From positions 80,747 to 144,746 of the forward strand of contig JAAWWF010000083.1 of NCBI GenBank assembly GCA_021404565.1: a DNA stretch of 64,000 bases, written 5' to 3'. Positions within the stretch are counted from its first letter, which is position 1. Each line of letters begins with the position of its first letter. The notes beneath the pieces were generated by a model. The model had not been told where the DNA came from, ran no database searches, and saw nothing but the letters and a program-made list of their open reading frames with translations. This document shows, piece by piece, positions 54,328-63,465 of the stretch. The position numbers were made by a program, and so were the translations under genes. Source of the stretch: Roseivirga sp. (GTDB taxonomy: Bacteria > Bacteroidota > Bacteroidia > Cytophagales > Cyclobacteriaceae).

Positions 54328-54570
54328 AGACAGAATCAATAATTCGGACTTAACAAAAAGTTCGTAAAGAATGTAGCCAAACCTATGGCCGGCAGACCCG
54401 GAGGCTTCAAACGTTTCCGGAGTTTGCTCTTTCTTGTGAAATTGAGTGAAGTAATTTATACGATTACACAGGCTCTATACTTTGGAAGAATTTTGTCATC
54501 TTGCTTACCCTATCAAACCAACACTATAACCCCGGACACGTCTTTAAGGTATGTTACTCAAAACACACAC

Positions 54571-55119
54571 ATGAATAAATATCTCAAACGCGGCCTGATC
54601 ATAGCAGCTGTTCTCGGCATCCTTCTCTATGCCGCTTATCTTTTTATGGTCGCTCAGACCAAGAAGCACAGCCCTGAAGAAACGGTCAACTACAATACGA
54701 ATGGCTATGGCATTGAGGTGTTTTACAACCGCCCTTCTAAAAAGGGTCGTGAGATTTTTGGCAGATTGGTGCCTTTTGGACGGGTATGGCGTACCGGTGC
54801 TAATGAGGCCACGACCTTCGAAACCAGCACCGATCTCACCATTGACGGCAAACCCTTGAAAGCCGGAAAATACACGCTCTGGACCATTCCTGACGCTGAC
54901 AACTGGACTTTGATGTTCAATGCAAAGCAATATAGCTGGGGAGTAAATCGCAATGGTGTTACCCGTGAAGCGGAGCACGATGTATTGCAAGTGAAGGTGC
55001 CTGTTGAATCAGTCGGTAACGTGGTGGAGTTGTTTACAATCGCTCTTGAAGACCGCGGAGGAAAGCCGGTTTTGGCACTTATCTGGGATCAGACCAGGGT
55101 GGCAGTGGTGATGGAGTAG
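54571..55119 (+). CDS. DUF2911-family membrane-anchored protein
   Basis: The start is placed at 54571 (MNKYLKRGLIIAAVLGILLY), giving 182 aa with one N-terminal membrane helix (about 7-27). The open frame to 54385 upstream lacks coding character. The DUF2911 signature is clear: VFYNRPSKKGREIFG (about 51-65), VPFGRVWRTGANEATTFE, and KAGKYTLWTIPD. Members occur in many Bacteroidota; the function is unknown. It is monocistronic and converges on the LuxR-type regulator gene. Confidence 0.85.
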   Translation: MNKYLKRGLIIAAVLGILLYAAYLFMVAQTKKHSPEETVNYNTNGYGIEVFYNRPSKKGREIFGRLVPFGRVWRTGANEATTFETSTDLTIDGKPLKAGKYTLWTIPDADNWTLMFNAKQYSWGVNRNGVTREAEHDVLQVKVPVESVGNVVELFTIALEDRGGKPVLALIWDQTRVAVVME

Positions 55120-55130
55120 CTTCTATGTCA

Positions 55131-55145
55131 CTCGGTAAAACCGAG
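55131..55145. terminator. weak bidirectional hairpin between convergent genes
   Basis: CTCGGT-AAA-ACCGAG forms a 6-bp stem in the 61-bp gap between convergent genes. There is no T-run, so terminator function is uncertain. Confidence 0.35.
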
Positions 55146-55180
55146 CGACTGAGAACTGTAAGGGGCATCAGCCTATTCGT

Positions 55181-55837
55181 TCAAAAATCTTCGAAAAGTT
55201 GATGGTCGATGGCGTACAAGACGAGCCCGGCTACGTTTTTGCTACCGGTTTTCTCCAGTAGATTACGTTTATGTGCTTCTACGGTGCGGGCACTGATAAA
55301 GAGGTTTTCGGCTATCTCCTGATTGCTTTGCTGTTTCAGTACCAGGTGAAGGATTTCCATTTCACGTTCGGTGAGGGCCGGGCTGCTACTCACTGCTGCT
55401 TTTTGCCCTACTCCTCTAAGCTTATTCATGATTACGTGAGTGACTTCGGCAGAATAATACTGACCTCCGTTCATCACCATTTCAATGGCTTCATGGATGG
55501 CTTTTTTGCCGGCATTTTTCAGCACATAGCCCATTACCCCTATTTGCAACATTCGTTTGATAAACTGAGGCTCGTTGAACATCGTCAATGCCACAATCTT
55601 CTGGTCGGGTCTTCTTCGTAAAAGCTCCTTGGCCATGTCTATGCCGTCCATATGGGGCATCTGAATGTCGGTAAGCACAATATCAGCAGTGATTGCCTCC
55701 AGCTTTTCCAGCGCAGTGATTCCATTAGAAGCCGTTCCCACAATCTCGTAGATGGATTTATCTTCCAGATAGCCCAGCAGACCATCTATTACCATGGGAT
55801 GGTCATCTACAATAAAAACCCTGATCGCCTTGCTCAT
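55181..55837 (-). CDS. LuxR/NarL-family response regulator
   Basis: The 218-aa protein has a receiver domain with VDDHPMV (D11, D12), the phospho-Asp57 in VLTDIQMPHMDG, and Lys103-region YVLKNAGKKA. A LuxR-type DNA-binding domain spans about 145-210 (TEREMEILHLVLKQQSNQEI, then ISARTVEAHKRNLLEKTG). Its start lies 1 nt downstream of the stop of the PAS histidine kinase gene, so the two are a two-component pair. Targets are unknown. Confidence 0.93.
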   Translation of the reverse strand: MSKAIRVFIVDDHPMVIDGLLGYLEDKSIYEIVGTASNGITALEKLEAITADIVLTDIQMPHMDGIDMAKELLRRRPDQKIVALTMFNEPQFIKRMLQIGVMGYVLKNAGKKAIHEAIEMVMNGGQYYSAEVTHVIMNKLRGVGQKAAVSSSPALTEREMEILHLVLKQQSNQEIAENLFISARTVEAHKRNLLEKTGSKNVAGLVLYAIDHQLFEDF

Positions 55838-55838
55838 C

Positions 55839-58202
55839 TTAGTTGTGTATTGGTAAACGCGCTATAATGCTGGTGCCATGACCAGGCTTTGAGTCTATCA
55901 GGAGATTCCCCGATAGTGAATTGATACGGTTCTTCATACCGGTAAGACCAAAACCCGTCTTATAAAGGTCGAGCTTATTTTTATCGAAACCAACGCCATT
56001 ATCTTCTATCAGCAGTTGAATTTCCTCTTGAAAACCAATGAGTTGCACCGATACTTTTTTAGCCTTGGCATATTTCAGAATATTGTTCAGGGCCTCTTGA
56101 GTCGTGCGAAATAGTCCCACTTCCACCTTTTGATCCAGGCGTTTTTTCAGATTGCAGTAGTAACTGCAATTAATATCACTGATGCTTCTCATCTCGTTCA
56201 CCAGGTCTTCCAAAGCCTTAGCCAGCCCCACATCATGGATGGCTTTAGGCATCAATCGATGGGCTATTTGCCTGCTCTCGCGGATACCCTTCTCCAGATA
56301 GTCACGACTCTTTGTATAGCGCTCCTGACATTCGGCAGAAAGCTTTTCAATTTCACTATCCAGGTACTGAAGATTCAGCGCACTGACACTGAGTGTTTGC
56401 TGCAGGCCGTCATGAATCTCTCCAGCGATACGCCTGCGCTCATTGTCTTCAGCATGATAGATGGCACCATTTACCCGCTCCTGATTGCGTACTACCGGTG
56501 TGATATCGAAAATACAGCCTTCCAGGGCTTCTACCTCTCCGGCTTCATCCATTACACCGTTCCCTTGCTCCCAGAGCCATTTCTCTCTTCCTCTCCGGTC
56601 AATGATTCGGTAAATCACCCGATACGAGCGTTGCTGTTCCAATGCCTGCTGTACCTGGTCCCACATATCCTGTTGATCGTCTTTGTGAATGAGCCCTCCA
56701 AAACTGATGCGGCTGGGATTACCGTAAAAATCGTTGCACTCATACCCAGTAATTTCAAGGCAGGCAGCACTGATATACTCCATTGACCAGTTGGCATCAT
56801 TGAGGCAGCGATATGAGATTCCCGGAAGATTATTAATCAGGTTGTTGATGCGCCTGTGGCTCTCCTTCAGAGCATTTTCGGCTTCGCGCCTCATGGAAAC
56901 ATCTGTCGCCACCGCCATTACAAACTGTTCACCGCGGATTTTTAAAGGACTCAGTCCTACTTCCACCCAAAAGAGTTCTCCATTCTTGCGCCTGCCTTTA
57001 AGATTCATACCCTGCCCCATAATTCTGGTATCCGGAGCTTCCATGTATTTACCAAAATGAGATTTGCGCCTTTCATCAAACATATCAGGTAGCAACTGGT
57101 GAACCGTCATCTTTGCCAGCTCTTTATGGCTATAGCCAAAAACCTGAAGCATCCTGTCACTATGCAGTTCAATTATCCCCTGACTATTGACCAGAAATGT
57201 GGCATTGGGATCGTGCTGGATGACAGCCCTGAATCGCTCTTCGGATTTTAGTAATAATTTCTCGCTGACCTTTTTTTCATGAATGTCTTCATGGCTGCCC
57301 ACCATTAAAACAGCCTCGCCCTTCTCATTCCACTGCGCCTGTCCAGTAGATTTAAACCATCGATACTCTCCTGATTTGGTTTTTAGTCTGAATTCAGCTT
57401 CGTATGGAGTTCGTTTTTCCAGGTGGTTGAAAAATCTTGTACGGGTTTCGGCTCGCTCCTCCTGGTGAATCATTTCAAAAAACTCTTCTCCAATATGAGG
57501 CATATCACCAGGCTCATATCCCAGTTGCTCATACATTCTGGGGGACCAGTAGTTTTCTTTGGTAAGAGGGTTCCACTCCCAAATACCATCCTGTGAACCT
57601 TCTACCGCCAGTTGAAAACGCCTTTTGCTCCGTTCGAGCGCTTCCGTGCGCTGGGCTACCAGCTTCTCCAGGTTCTCTTCCAACAGGTTGCGTCTCACAG
57701 CACTACCTATTGAGTTGGCCAGCGATTGCAATAGTGATTTTTCAGAATCCGTCCATAGGCGCTCCTTTACAAACTCTACCAGGGCCACAGCTCCCCAGAA
57801 CTTACTCTCTACCATGATTGGGAACAGTATGATAGACTTTGTTCCATCCGCTTTCATGTGCTCCTGCAAGGCGGCTGAGCTATTTGAGTAAAGAATGTCA
57901 TATGATTCACCCCGGCTGAGATAGGTATACAGGTCACCGAGCATTTGCAGAGGCACATTCTGATTACGAAGGGTGCGGGCTTCATCACGATGGCTGGACC
58001 AGAAGTATTTGATAGAGCTGAGTGTCCGGCCTTGCTTATCTTCTTCATTTACGTAAACGCAGCTTGCATTTACACCAAGGTGCTTACCAAGCAGTTCTAT
58101 GGCCAGGTTGATTCCCTTGTCGAACTTTTCAGAGATCATGGCGTTGGTCGCTTCTGCTATTCCCAATAAAAAATCATCAATATGGCTATTGGTATGGCTC
58201 AT
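55839..58202 (-). CDS. GAF/PAS multi-sensor histidine kinase (HisKA_3 type)
   Basis: The 787-aa protein has no membrane helix. Order: a GAF-like domain (about 20-180), a coiled linker, three or four PAS domains with PAC motifs (around 200-325, 330-450 and 455-580), and a HisKA_3 dimerisation domain with His597 in RIAGEIHDGLQQT. An ATPase domain follows, with NNILKYAKAKK and DNGVGFD (about 710-745). HisKA_3 kinases pair with NarL-type regulators, matching the gene directly downstream. It is a cytoplasmic sensor of unknown signal. Confidence 0.92.
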   Translation of the reverse strand: MSHTNSHIDDFLLGIAEATNAMISEKFDKGINLAIELLGKHLGVNASCVYVNEEDKQGRTLSSIKYFWSSHRDEARTLRNQNVPLQMLGDLYTYLSRGESYDILYSNSSAALQEHMKADGTKSIILFPIMVESKFWGAVALVEFVKERLWTDSEKSLLQSLANSIGSAVRRNLLEENLEKLVAQRTEALERSKRRFQLAVEGSQDGIWEWNPLTKENYWSPRMYEQLGYEPGDMPHIGEEFFEMIHQEERAETRTRFFNHLEKRTPYEAEFRLKTKSGEYRWFKSTGQAQWNEKGEAVLMVGSHEDIHEKKVSEKLLLKSEERFRAVIQHDPNATFLVNSQGIIELHSDRMLQVFGYSHKELAKMTVHQLLPDMFDERRKSHFGKYMEAPDTRIMGQGMNLKGRRKNGELFWVEVGLSPLKIRGEQFVMAVATDVSMRREAENALKESHRRINNLINNLPGISYRCLNDANWSMEYISAACLEITGYECNDFYGNPSRISFGGLIHKDDQQDMWDQVQQALEQQRSYRVIYRIIDRRGREKWLWEQGNGVMDEAGEVEALEGCIFDITPVVRNQERVNGAIYHAEDNERRRIAGEIHDGLQQTLSVSALNLQYLDSEIEKLSAECQERYTKSRDYLEKGIRESRQIAHRLMPKAIHDVGLAKALEDLVNEMRSISDINCSYYCNLKKRLDQKVEVGLFRTTQEALNNILKYAKAKKVSVQLIGFQEEIQLLIEDNGVGFDKNKLDLYKTGFGLTGMKNRINSLSGNLLIDSKPGHGTSIIARLPIHN

Positions 58203-58353
58203 GATTTATTCACGACAGGTGAAAGAGGTGCTTACTAAAGTTATAAAATAACTCAGCGACATACGCGGTTTCTTTTCACAGAAATTAACAATCTTTAACA
58301 GGCGCCTTTCGTAAGACAATGACAAACGGTCTTTCGGGATAACATTCCTTTTT

Positions 58354-58361
58354 TATCTTTG
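58354..58361 (+). promoter_or_regulatory. -7 element TATCTTTG of the bat operon
   Basis: An exact TAnnTTTG match lies 22 nt upstream of the ATG at 58384. A TTTC element at 58332-58335 with an 18-bp spacer is a weak -33 match. Confidence 0.5.
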
Positions 58362-58383
58362 GAGGCTGTAACAAAGGCAAGCA

Positions 58384-59355
58384 ATGATCTGGTTTAAAAG
58401 TGTTGGCATTACTGAGGGGATATTCATTGGGTTGTTTGTCGTTTTTTACGTTCTCTATATCATCCGGCTGGTAGTAATTTCAAAAAGGCTGAGCACCAGC
58501 TTCAGACCCCTGATTTTCAAGATTTTTATCAGAACCGCAGCTTTTGCCATGCTGATTATTGCATTACTGGGTCCTTCTTTCGGAGACACCACCAAGGAGG
58601 TGAAATCTGAGGGAAAAGACATATACATCGCTGTAGACCTTTCACAGTCTATGAATGCCGAAGATGTAGTGCCTTCAAGGCTGGATAAGATCAAATACGA
58701 ACTTACTAACAACATTGTTGATGCCTTTAGCTCAGACAGAATCGGGTTGATCATCTTCTCTTCAGAGGCATTTGTACAGTGTCCGCTTACCTACGATCAA
58801 AGTGCCCTGGGGCTCTTTATCGGCACATTGAATACCAGACTGGTACCCAATGCCGGAACTGACTTTGGCGGTCCGCTCAATATTGCCCTGGATAAGTTGG
58901 AGGACCCGAATGGGCCTGTGACACAACAAAAATCAAAGATCATACTACTTATCAGTGATGGTGAAGATTTTGGAGAAGAGACAGAGGAAGCAGCCAAAAA
59001 AGTGGTAAAGAGTGGCATCAAGCTGTTTACGCTGGGCATTGGCACAGAAAGAGGAGGTAAAATTCCACTTAGAAATGGATTTAAAAAAGACAGAAGTGGT
59101 ACTGAAGTGGTCACGCGACTTAACTCCAACTCCCTTCAAAAACTGGCCGATGATACCGGAGGAAAGTACTTCGAAATCAATAAGGACCAGAATGATGTTA
59201 AACGACTTATCAGGGCAATTAACGAGGTAGAAGGTGAACTGAGAGATGCCCGACAAATAGATGCTTCGGCCAATAAGTTTTATATCCCCCTGGCGATTGC
59301 CCTGGGGCTGTTGATGCTCGATGCATTTTTAAGATTGAAGACACTTAGAATATGA
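58384..59355 (+). CDS. VWA-domain membrane protein, BatA/BatB-like
   Basis: The 323-aa protein has two N-terminal membrane helices (about 12-33 and 51-63), a von Willebrand A domain and a C-terminal helix (about 300-320). The MIDAS motif is intact as DLSQS (D85, S87, S89), with TDFGGP and LLISDGEDFG completing the metal site. This is the pattern of BatA/BatB proteins of the Bacteroides aerotolerance operon. The next gene overlaps it by 4 nt. In typical loci MoxR and DUF58 genes precede the VWA genes; none is seen upstream here. Confidence 0.88.
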   Translation: MIWFKSVGITEGIFIGLFVVFYVLYIIRLVVISKRLSTSFRPLIFKIFIRTAAFAMLIIALLGPSFGDTTKEVKSEGKDIYIAVDLSQSMNAEDVVPSRLDKIKYELTNNIVDAFSSDRIGLIIFSSEAFVQCPLTYDQSALGLFIGTLNTRLVPNAGTDFGGPLNIALDKLEDPNGPVTQQKSKIILLISDGEDFGEETEEAAKKVVKSGIKLFTLGIGTERGGKIPLRNGFKKDRSGTEVVTRLNSNSLQKLADDTGGKYFEINKDQNDVKRLIRAINEVEGELRDARQIDASANKFYIPLAIALGLLMLDAFLRLKTLRI

Positions 59356-60113
59356 GATATTTATTAACCGTATTTCTCTTCTTCACGGCCTTTACCGATC
59401 CGGTAACCCGGATTGCCAAGGTAAATGAACTGAAAAGAGATGCCAAGGAGGCCATGGATGAGCAAAACTATGTTCAGGCTGTATTGCACTATGTAGAGCT
59501 GGTTGACTCCTTGCTGATAGATGACGATAAGCTGAAAATGAACATGGCAAATGCTGCCTATAACCTGTCTTATGGCATGGAAGGTCAGCCATTTCAAACC
59601 GAGGCTGGCACACCTGGCGATATCAGCGTGGATACCTCAGACGTATTTAATGCAAATGCGGAACTAAAATTTGCAGTGATGGCAGAGAGTAAATACTTGG
59701 AACTCGTAAGCTCGACTGACAAGACGGTTGCCTCAAGCGCCTATAACCAACGCGGCATTATTGCTTTTATACAGAGTGAGAAAGAAAAAGAAGGCAGCTC
59801 CAAGGATCAGCTTTTTATGGGGGCCCTGGACCATTTTAAAAATGCGCTTCGAAACAATCCCATGAACGATCCGGCCCGCTACAATTACGAGCTTCTGAAG
59901 AAAATCAAAAGAGAACGTGATCAGCAGGAGAATGAAGATGACCTGAAGCCTTCAGACTATGCCAAGATGATGAAAAAGCTGGCGGATGAATTACGTCAGG
60001 AAGGTAAGTTTAAAGAGGCCATGCAAACCATGATGGAATCGTTGGAGAATGATGAGACCACCAAGGCTTACCAACAGTATATGACTAAACTTCAAACCGT
60101 AGCAGCCATATGA
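59352..60113 (+). CDS. TPR-type protein of the bat operon
   Basis: The 253-aa protein has a hydrophobic N-terminus (about 1-16) and repeated helix pairs resembling tetratricopeptide units (DAKEAMDEQNYVQAVLHYVELVDSLL near residue 30, and HFKNALRNNPMNDPARYNYELLKK at about 160-180). A charged C-terminal segment follows (about 195-225). It overlaps the VWA gene and the next gene by 4 nt each, so the three are translationally coupled. It is probably a periplasmic scaffold, comparable to BatC/BatE, but the exact Bat name is uncertain. Confidence 0.75.
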   Translation: MRYLLTVFLFFTAFTDPVTRIAKVNELKRDAKEAMDEQNYVQAVLHYVELVDSLLIDDDKLKMNMANAAYNLSYGMEGQPFQTEAGTPGDISVDTSDVFNANAELKFAVMAESKYLELVSSTDKTVASSAYNQRGIIAFIQSEKEKEGSSKDQLFMGALDHFKNALRNNPMNDPARYNYELLKKIKRERDQQENEDDLKPSDYAKMMKKLADELRQEGKFKEAMQTMMESLENDETTKAYQQYMTKLQTVAAI

Positions 60114-60727
60114 AAACGTTATTTACAACTTTACTCTTGGTCATAGGCTCGGTATGTATGGCACAAAATGCCAGCGACTTTTTCTCCTCTGCCGGTAATC
60201 AGTTTATTGATGGCAATACGGAAACAGCACTAAAAACGGTCAACCGGGGGTTGGATCGTTTTCCAAGCGATGAAAAGCTAAAGAAGCTCAAGGAAGAGCT
60301 GGAGAAGCAGCAAGAACAGGAGCAGCAGGAACAAGAGCAACAAAAACAGCAGGAGGAACAGGAAAAGCAGGATCAGGAGAAGAAAGACCAGCAGCAGAAA
60401 GATCAGCAGGAACAGCAGGAAAAAGACCAGCAAGAACAAGAACAAGAGCAAAAAGATCAGGACCAAAAGCAGGAAAAAGACGAAGGCAAAGAGGACGAAG
60501 AGAAAAAAGACGAGGAGAAGAAAGACTCTGAACCCACTGAAGAGGAAAAGGAGCAAAAGGAAAAAGATGATCTTCAGAAGTTTCTCGATAAGCTAAAGGA
60601 AATGAAGATCAGTCCTGAAAAGGCCCAGATGATTCTGGAGGCTATGAAGAACAATGAGATTCAATACGTACAGCAGAACAAGCGCAAGGCCAAAAAGCGT
60701 AAAGATCGTAGCAAGCCTGACTGGTGA
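60110..60727 (+). CDS. Gln/Glu/Lys-rich BatC-like protein
   Basis: The 205-aa protein has a signal peptide (cleavage after CMAQ) and a short TPR-like helix pair (residues about 22-60). A long low-complexity stretch of Gln, Glu, Lys and Asp (about 63-165) and a basic tail (KRKAKKRKDRSKPDW) follow. Similar acidic, repeat-rich BatC proteins occur in other Bacteroidota. The coding strand is highly repetitive (gag, cag and aaa codons), so length could vary between strains. It ends the operon; no BatD or BatE gene follows. Confidence 0.8.
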   Translation: MKTLFTTLLLVIGSVCMAQNASDFFSSAGNQFIDGNTETALKTVNRGLDRFPSDEKLKKLKEELEKQQEQEQQEQEQQKQQEEQEKQDQEKKDQQQKDQQEQQEKDQQEQEQEQKDQDQKQEKDEGKEDEEKKDEEKKDSEPTEEEKEQKEKDDLQKFLDKLKEMKISPEKAQMILEAMKNNEIQYVQQNKRKAKKRKDRSKPDW

Positions 60728-60742
60728 GTTGATGAAAGTTTG

Positions 60743-60816
60743 TGAGTAATCAGTATTGAGTATTCAGTATAAGGTATAACGTATTGGGTAGTCAGTATAG
60801 ATTGGTACGTATTCAG
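60743..60816. repeat. degenerate AGTATT/CAGTAT micro-repeat
   Basis: The stretch contains repeated units such as CAGTATTGAG, TATTCAGTAT and GTCAGTATAG, about five copies with drift. It lies between the bat operon and the second AraC gene. No gene or hairpin is seen in it, and its role is unknown. Confidence 0.5.
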
Positions 60817-60860
60817 GGCTTTCTGATCTGACCTGGACAGTTAGGTGACTTACATATGAG

Positions 60861-61907
60861 ATGAGTTTAGGAGTACAGGGTCTCTTCTTTTTTAGCGCCA
60901 TCGGTGCCTTTAACGGGTTGATTACCGGTCTTTTCATTATCCTCTTTCATAAAAAGAAAAACCTATCTACTTACTTTCTGGGGATTCTACTGACCATGGT
61001 CAGTATGCGCATCGGTAAATCAGCCATCTATTTCTTTACTCAGGATATCTCCAGAAATTTCCTCCAAATAGGGCTGACTGCCTGCTATCTCATTGGCCCA
61101 GCGCTCTTTTTTTACCTCAAATCGTCTCTCAGAAAAACGAAAAGACTCAGCAAACCTGGCTGGACTCATATTGGTGTGATACTAATACCGGCCCTGGTAC
61201 TTGGTCCTTTATTTCCCTATACAGAGCACCCTGAACTCTGGAGCAAGTACATCTGGCACCTGATCAATCTACAGCTAGCAGTTTATATCATTATAGCAGC
61301 CTTTCAACTTATACCGGTGTTTAAAAAGTGGCTGGATGATTCGGTAAAACCGGAGAAACACGAGCGCTGGCCCCTGATCATTTTTATTGGCAATCTCATC
61401 GTGTGTCTGGCCAATGTAGCCGCCCTGTTTACTACCTATATATTGGGTTCTCTTTCATTTTCTTTGGTATTCTATGCCTCCCTGTTCCTTTTAATGATAC
61501 GAGACCGAAAGGACACTCCTGCTCCCCTTGTTTCAAAGAAGTATACCCGGACCATTAAACGGGAGCAAGCAAATCAGTTAATCGAAGAACTGGAGGTATT
61601 GATGGATCAACAGGCACTTTACAAACAACAAAACCTCAAACTGGCAGATGTCGCTGCTGCACTCAGCATTAGTGCACACCAGCTATCTCAACTCATCAAT
61701 AGCAACCTGGGCAAGAGCTTCTCTCAGCTCATTAGTGAATACCGCGTAGCAGAAACCTGTCGTCTGCTAAAAACTCAGCCACATTATACATTCGAAGCAA
61801 TTGGCTATGATGCCGGCTTTAGCTCCAAGTCTACTTTCTTTACCACCTTTAAGAGAATAAAAGGGCAGACTCCCGCGCAATACAAACAAGCCTTCATTCC
61901 CTCCTGA
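60861..61907 (+). CDS. AraC-family regulator with multi-pass membrane N-terminus (second paralogue)
   Basis: The 348-aa protein parallels the one at 11209-12225. It has about seven hydrophobic helices in residues 1-210 (with RIGKSAIYFF and ACYLIGPALFFYLKS), and an AraC helix-turn-helix (IGYDAGFSSKSTFFTTFKR at about 314-332). Both regulators keep the same RIGKS and IGPxxFxYxK segments, so they are paralogues. The gene directly downstream (91 nt gap) encodes a secreted propeller protein, as at the first copy. The ligand is unknown. Confidence 0.9.
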   Translation: MSLGVQGLFFFSAIGAFNGLITGLFIILFHKKKNLSTYFLGILLTMVSMRIGKSAIYFFTQDISRNFLQIGLTACYLIGPALFFYLKSSLRKTKRLSKPGWTHIGVILIPALVLGPLFPYTEHPELWSKYIWHLINLQLAVYIIIAAFQLIPVFKKWLDDSVKPEKHERWPLIIFIGNLIVCLANVAALFTTYILGSLSFSLVFYASLFLLMIRDRKDTPAPLVSKKYTRTIKREQANQLIEELEVLMDQQALYKQQNLKLADVAAALSISAHQLSQLINSNLGKSFSQLISEYRVAETCRLLKTQPHYTFEAIGYDAGFSSKSTFFTTFKRIKGQTPAQYKQAFIPS

Positions 61908-61998
61908 TTTTTCTTTTCATAAAATATTGGTTCAGGATTATAATCAGGAACCGATTCAGGAACGCCTCCCCTTAGACTTGTGCTAAACAAATCTCACT

Positions 61999-62853
61999 AT
62001 GAAAACAACACACTGCCCTCTGTCGCGGAGCATACTGCTCTGTATCTCCCTGTCTGGCTTGACCTCAACAGTATTTGCTCAACAACTTACTCTCCTCTGG
62101 GAAACCCCTACTCAGCTGCCCGGTGTGGAATCTGTCATCTACCACCCTCAAACCAATGTGATCTATGCAGCCAATATCATTGGGCATTTTATGGCTAAGG
62201 ACGGCAATGGCTCCATTGCAAAAATCAGTCTTGACGGGCAAATCATAGACCCCGAATGGGTCACAGGGCTGGATGCTCCCACCGGACTGGGGATTCACAA
62301 GGGTAAGCTCTATGTCACCGATATCGATCGCCTGGTTGAAATCGATATTACTAAGGCTGAAATCAGTAATACCTGGCCGGTGCAGGGAGCAAAAGCATTT
62401 AACGACATTGCCATAGGAGCTGATGGCACTGTATATGTAAGTGATACAGGTGGTGATGCTGTCTACGCACTGAAAAGCGGAAGTATCACCAAAGTACTGA
62501 GTAATGTAAGGGGACCCAATGGCCTCTTGGAAGCAGATGGGAAATTCCTGATGGTGCTTTGGTATGCTCAGGCATTATACTCTGTTGACCTGAAATCCGC
62601 ACAGCTAATGGAGATAGCAACAGGAATAGCGAATCCGGATGGTATTGAATCCGTTGGAAATGGTGGTTTTCTACTGACCGGGCTAAACGGTCTTATCTAC
62701 TATTTGGATGAGAACGGTCAAAAAACTCTCCTGGCAGACACTTCCGGGGATCAAATTCAGGCTGCTGACATTGACTATATACCCTCAAAAAAACTACTCC
62801 TGGTCCCTACGCTGAACAGCGACAAGGTAATGGCTTACAGGCTTGAGCTTTAA
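61999..62853 (+). CDS. secreted SMP-30/gluconolactonase-like beta-propeller
   Basis: The 284-aa protein has a signal peptide (cleavage after VFAQ) and a six-bladed propeller pattern of the SMP-30/LRE or NHL type: VESVIYHPQTNVIYAANII, DAPTGLGIHKGKLYVTDIDR, FNDIAIGADGTVYVSDTGG (about 134-152) and the later NPDGIESVGNGGFLLTG. Relatives hydrolyse lactones or bind sugars; the substrate is not indicated. It follows a membrane AraC regulator, in the same arrangement as at 11.2-13.9 kb, and probably acts in the periplasm. Confidence 0.82.
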   Translation: MKTTHCPLSRSILLCISLSGLTSTVFAQQLTLLWETPTQLPGVESVIYHPQTNVIYAANIIGHFMAKDGNGSIAKISLDGQIIDPEWVTGLDAPTGLGIHKGKLYVTDIDRLVEIDITKAEISNTWPVQGAKAFNDIAIGADGTVYVSDTGGDAVYALKSGSITKVLSNVRGPNGLLEADGKFLMVLWYAQALYSVDLKSAQLMEIATGIANPDGIESVGNGGFLLTGLNGLIYYLDENGQKTLLADTSGDQIQAADIDYIPSKKLLLVPTLNSDKVMAYRLEL

Positions 62854-63017
62854 TAAATTACCAGAGTCTATAACTACACTTCTCCAATCGCCTTGTTACG
62901 AGAATAGAGACAGGTATCTGGTAATCACATGACGTCCGTAGCAAATGACCGATAGACAACTACTTTCGTAGTACCAACGAATCGGTAAGTTTCTGGTAAT
63001 CAGTTTATCTTGAATCT

Positions 63018-63431
63018 ATGATTTTGCCGTTGACCAAAACCCTGACCTTGCTTACTTTTATTCTGGTTCTTCCTACTTCAGACCTGGATACCTATAGCAC
63101 AATCTCACGAAGCTATTGCACCGAGATCGGGAAATTTAATATGCTATTTGATGAGGATGAAGTAAGTGGCAGCTACTCCCTAACAGTCAAGAATAGTCTG
63201 GGTGCGGTATGGGGTAAACTGGAAGGGAATAAGATGACCGGACGTTGGTTTGATGCCGATGGTGGGGGTGAAATCATCATTACCTTCAATGAGGATTTTT
63301 CCTGGTTTACCACGAAATACAGAAATGACGAAAAACCTGAAACCTGGTATACAGATCAATGGCATGGTGCCCTGAGAACAGGAGATGAAAGTACATTTCA
63401 AAAAGACGGAAAAACCTATCGTTGCGAATAA
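63018..63431 (+). CDS. hypothetical secreted protein
   Basis: The 137-aa protein has a short hydrophobic N-terminus (about 1-18) consistent with a signal peptide. The rest is beta-rich with a lipocalin-like look (SGSYSLTVKNSLGAVWGKLE, and GGGEIIITFNEDFSWFTTKY). No family is recognised. The upstream 165 bp contain two copies of TCTGGTAATCA. It converges on nothing and is followed by the NADAR gene 35 nt on. Confidence 0.6.
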   Translation: MILPLTKTLTLLTFILVLPTSDLDTYSTISRSYCTEIGKFNMLFDEDEVSGSYSLTVKNSLGAVWGKLEGNKMTGRWFDADGGGEIIITFNEDFSWFTTKYRNDEKPETWYTDQWHGALRTGDESTFQKDGKTYRCE

Positions 63432-63465
63432 GGGTCTTACCGGTCGAAGACTGTTTACCCAGGCC

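Noticed and set aside
54385-54570. Upstream extension of the DUF2911 gene
   Set aside because: The extra 62 codons precede the membrane helix and do not look like protein; the ATG at 54571 fits the family.
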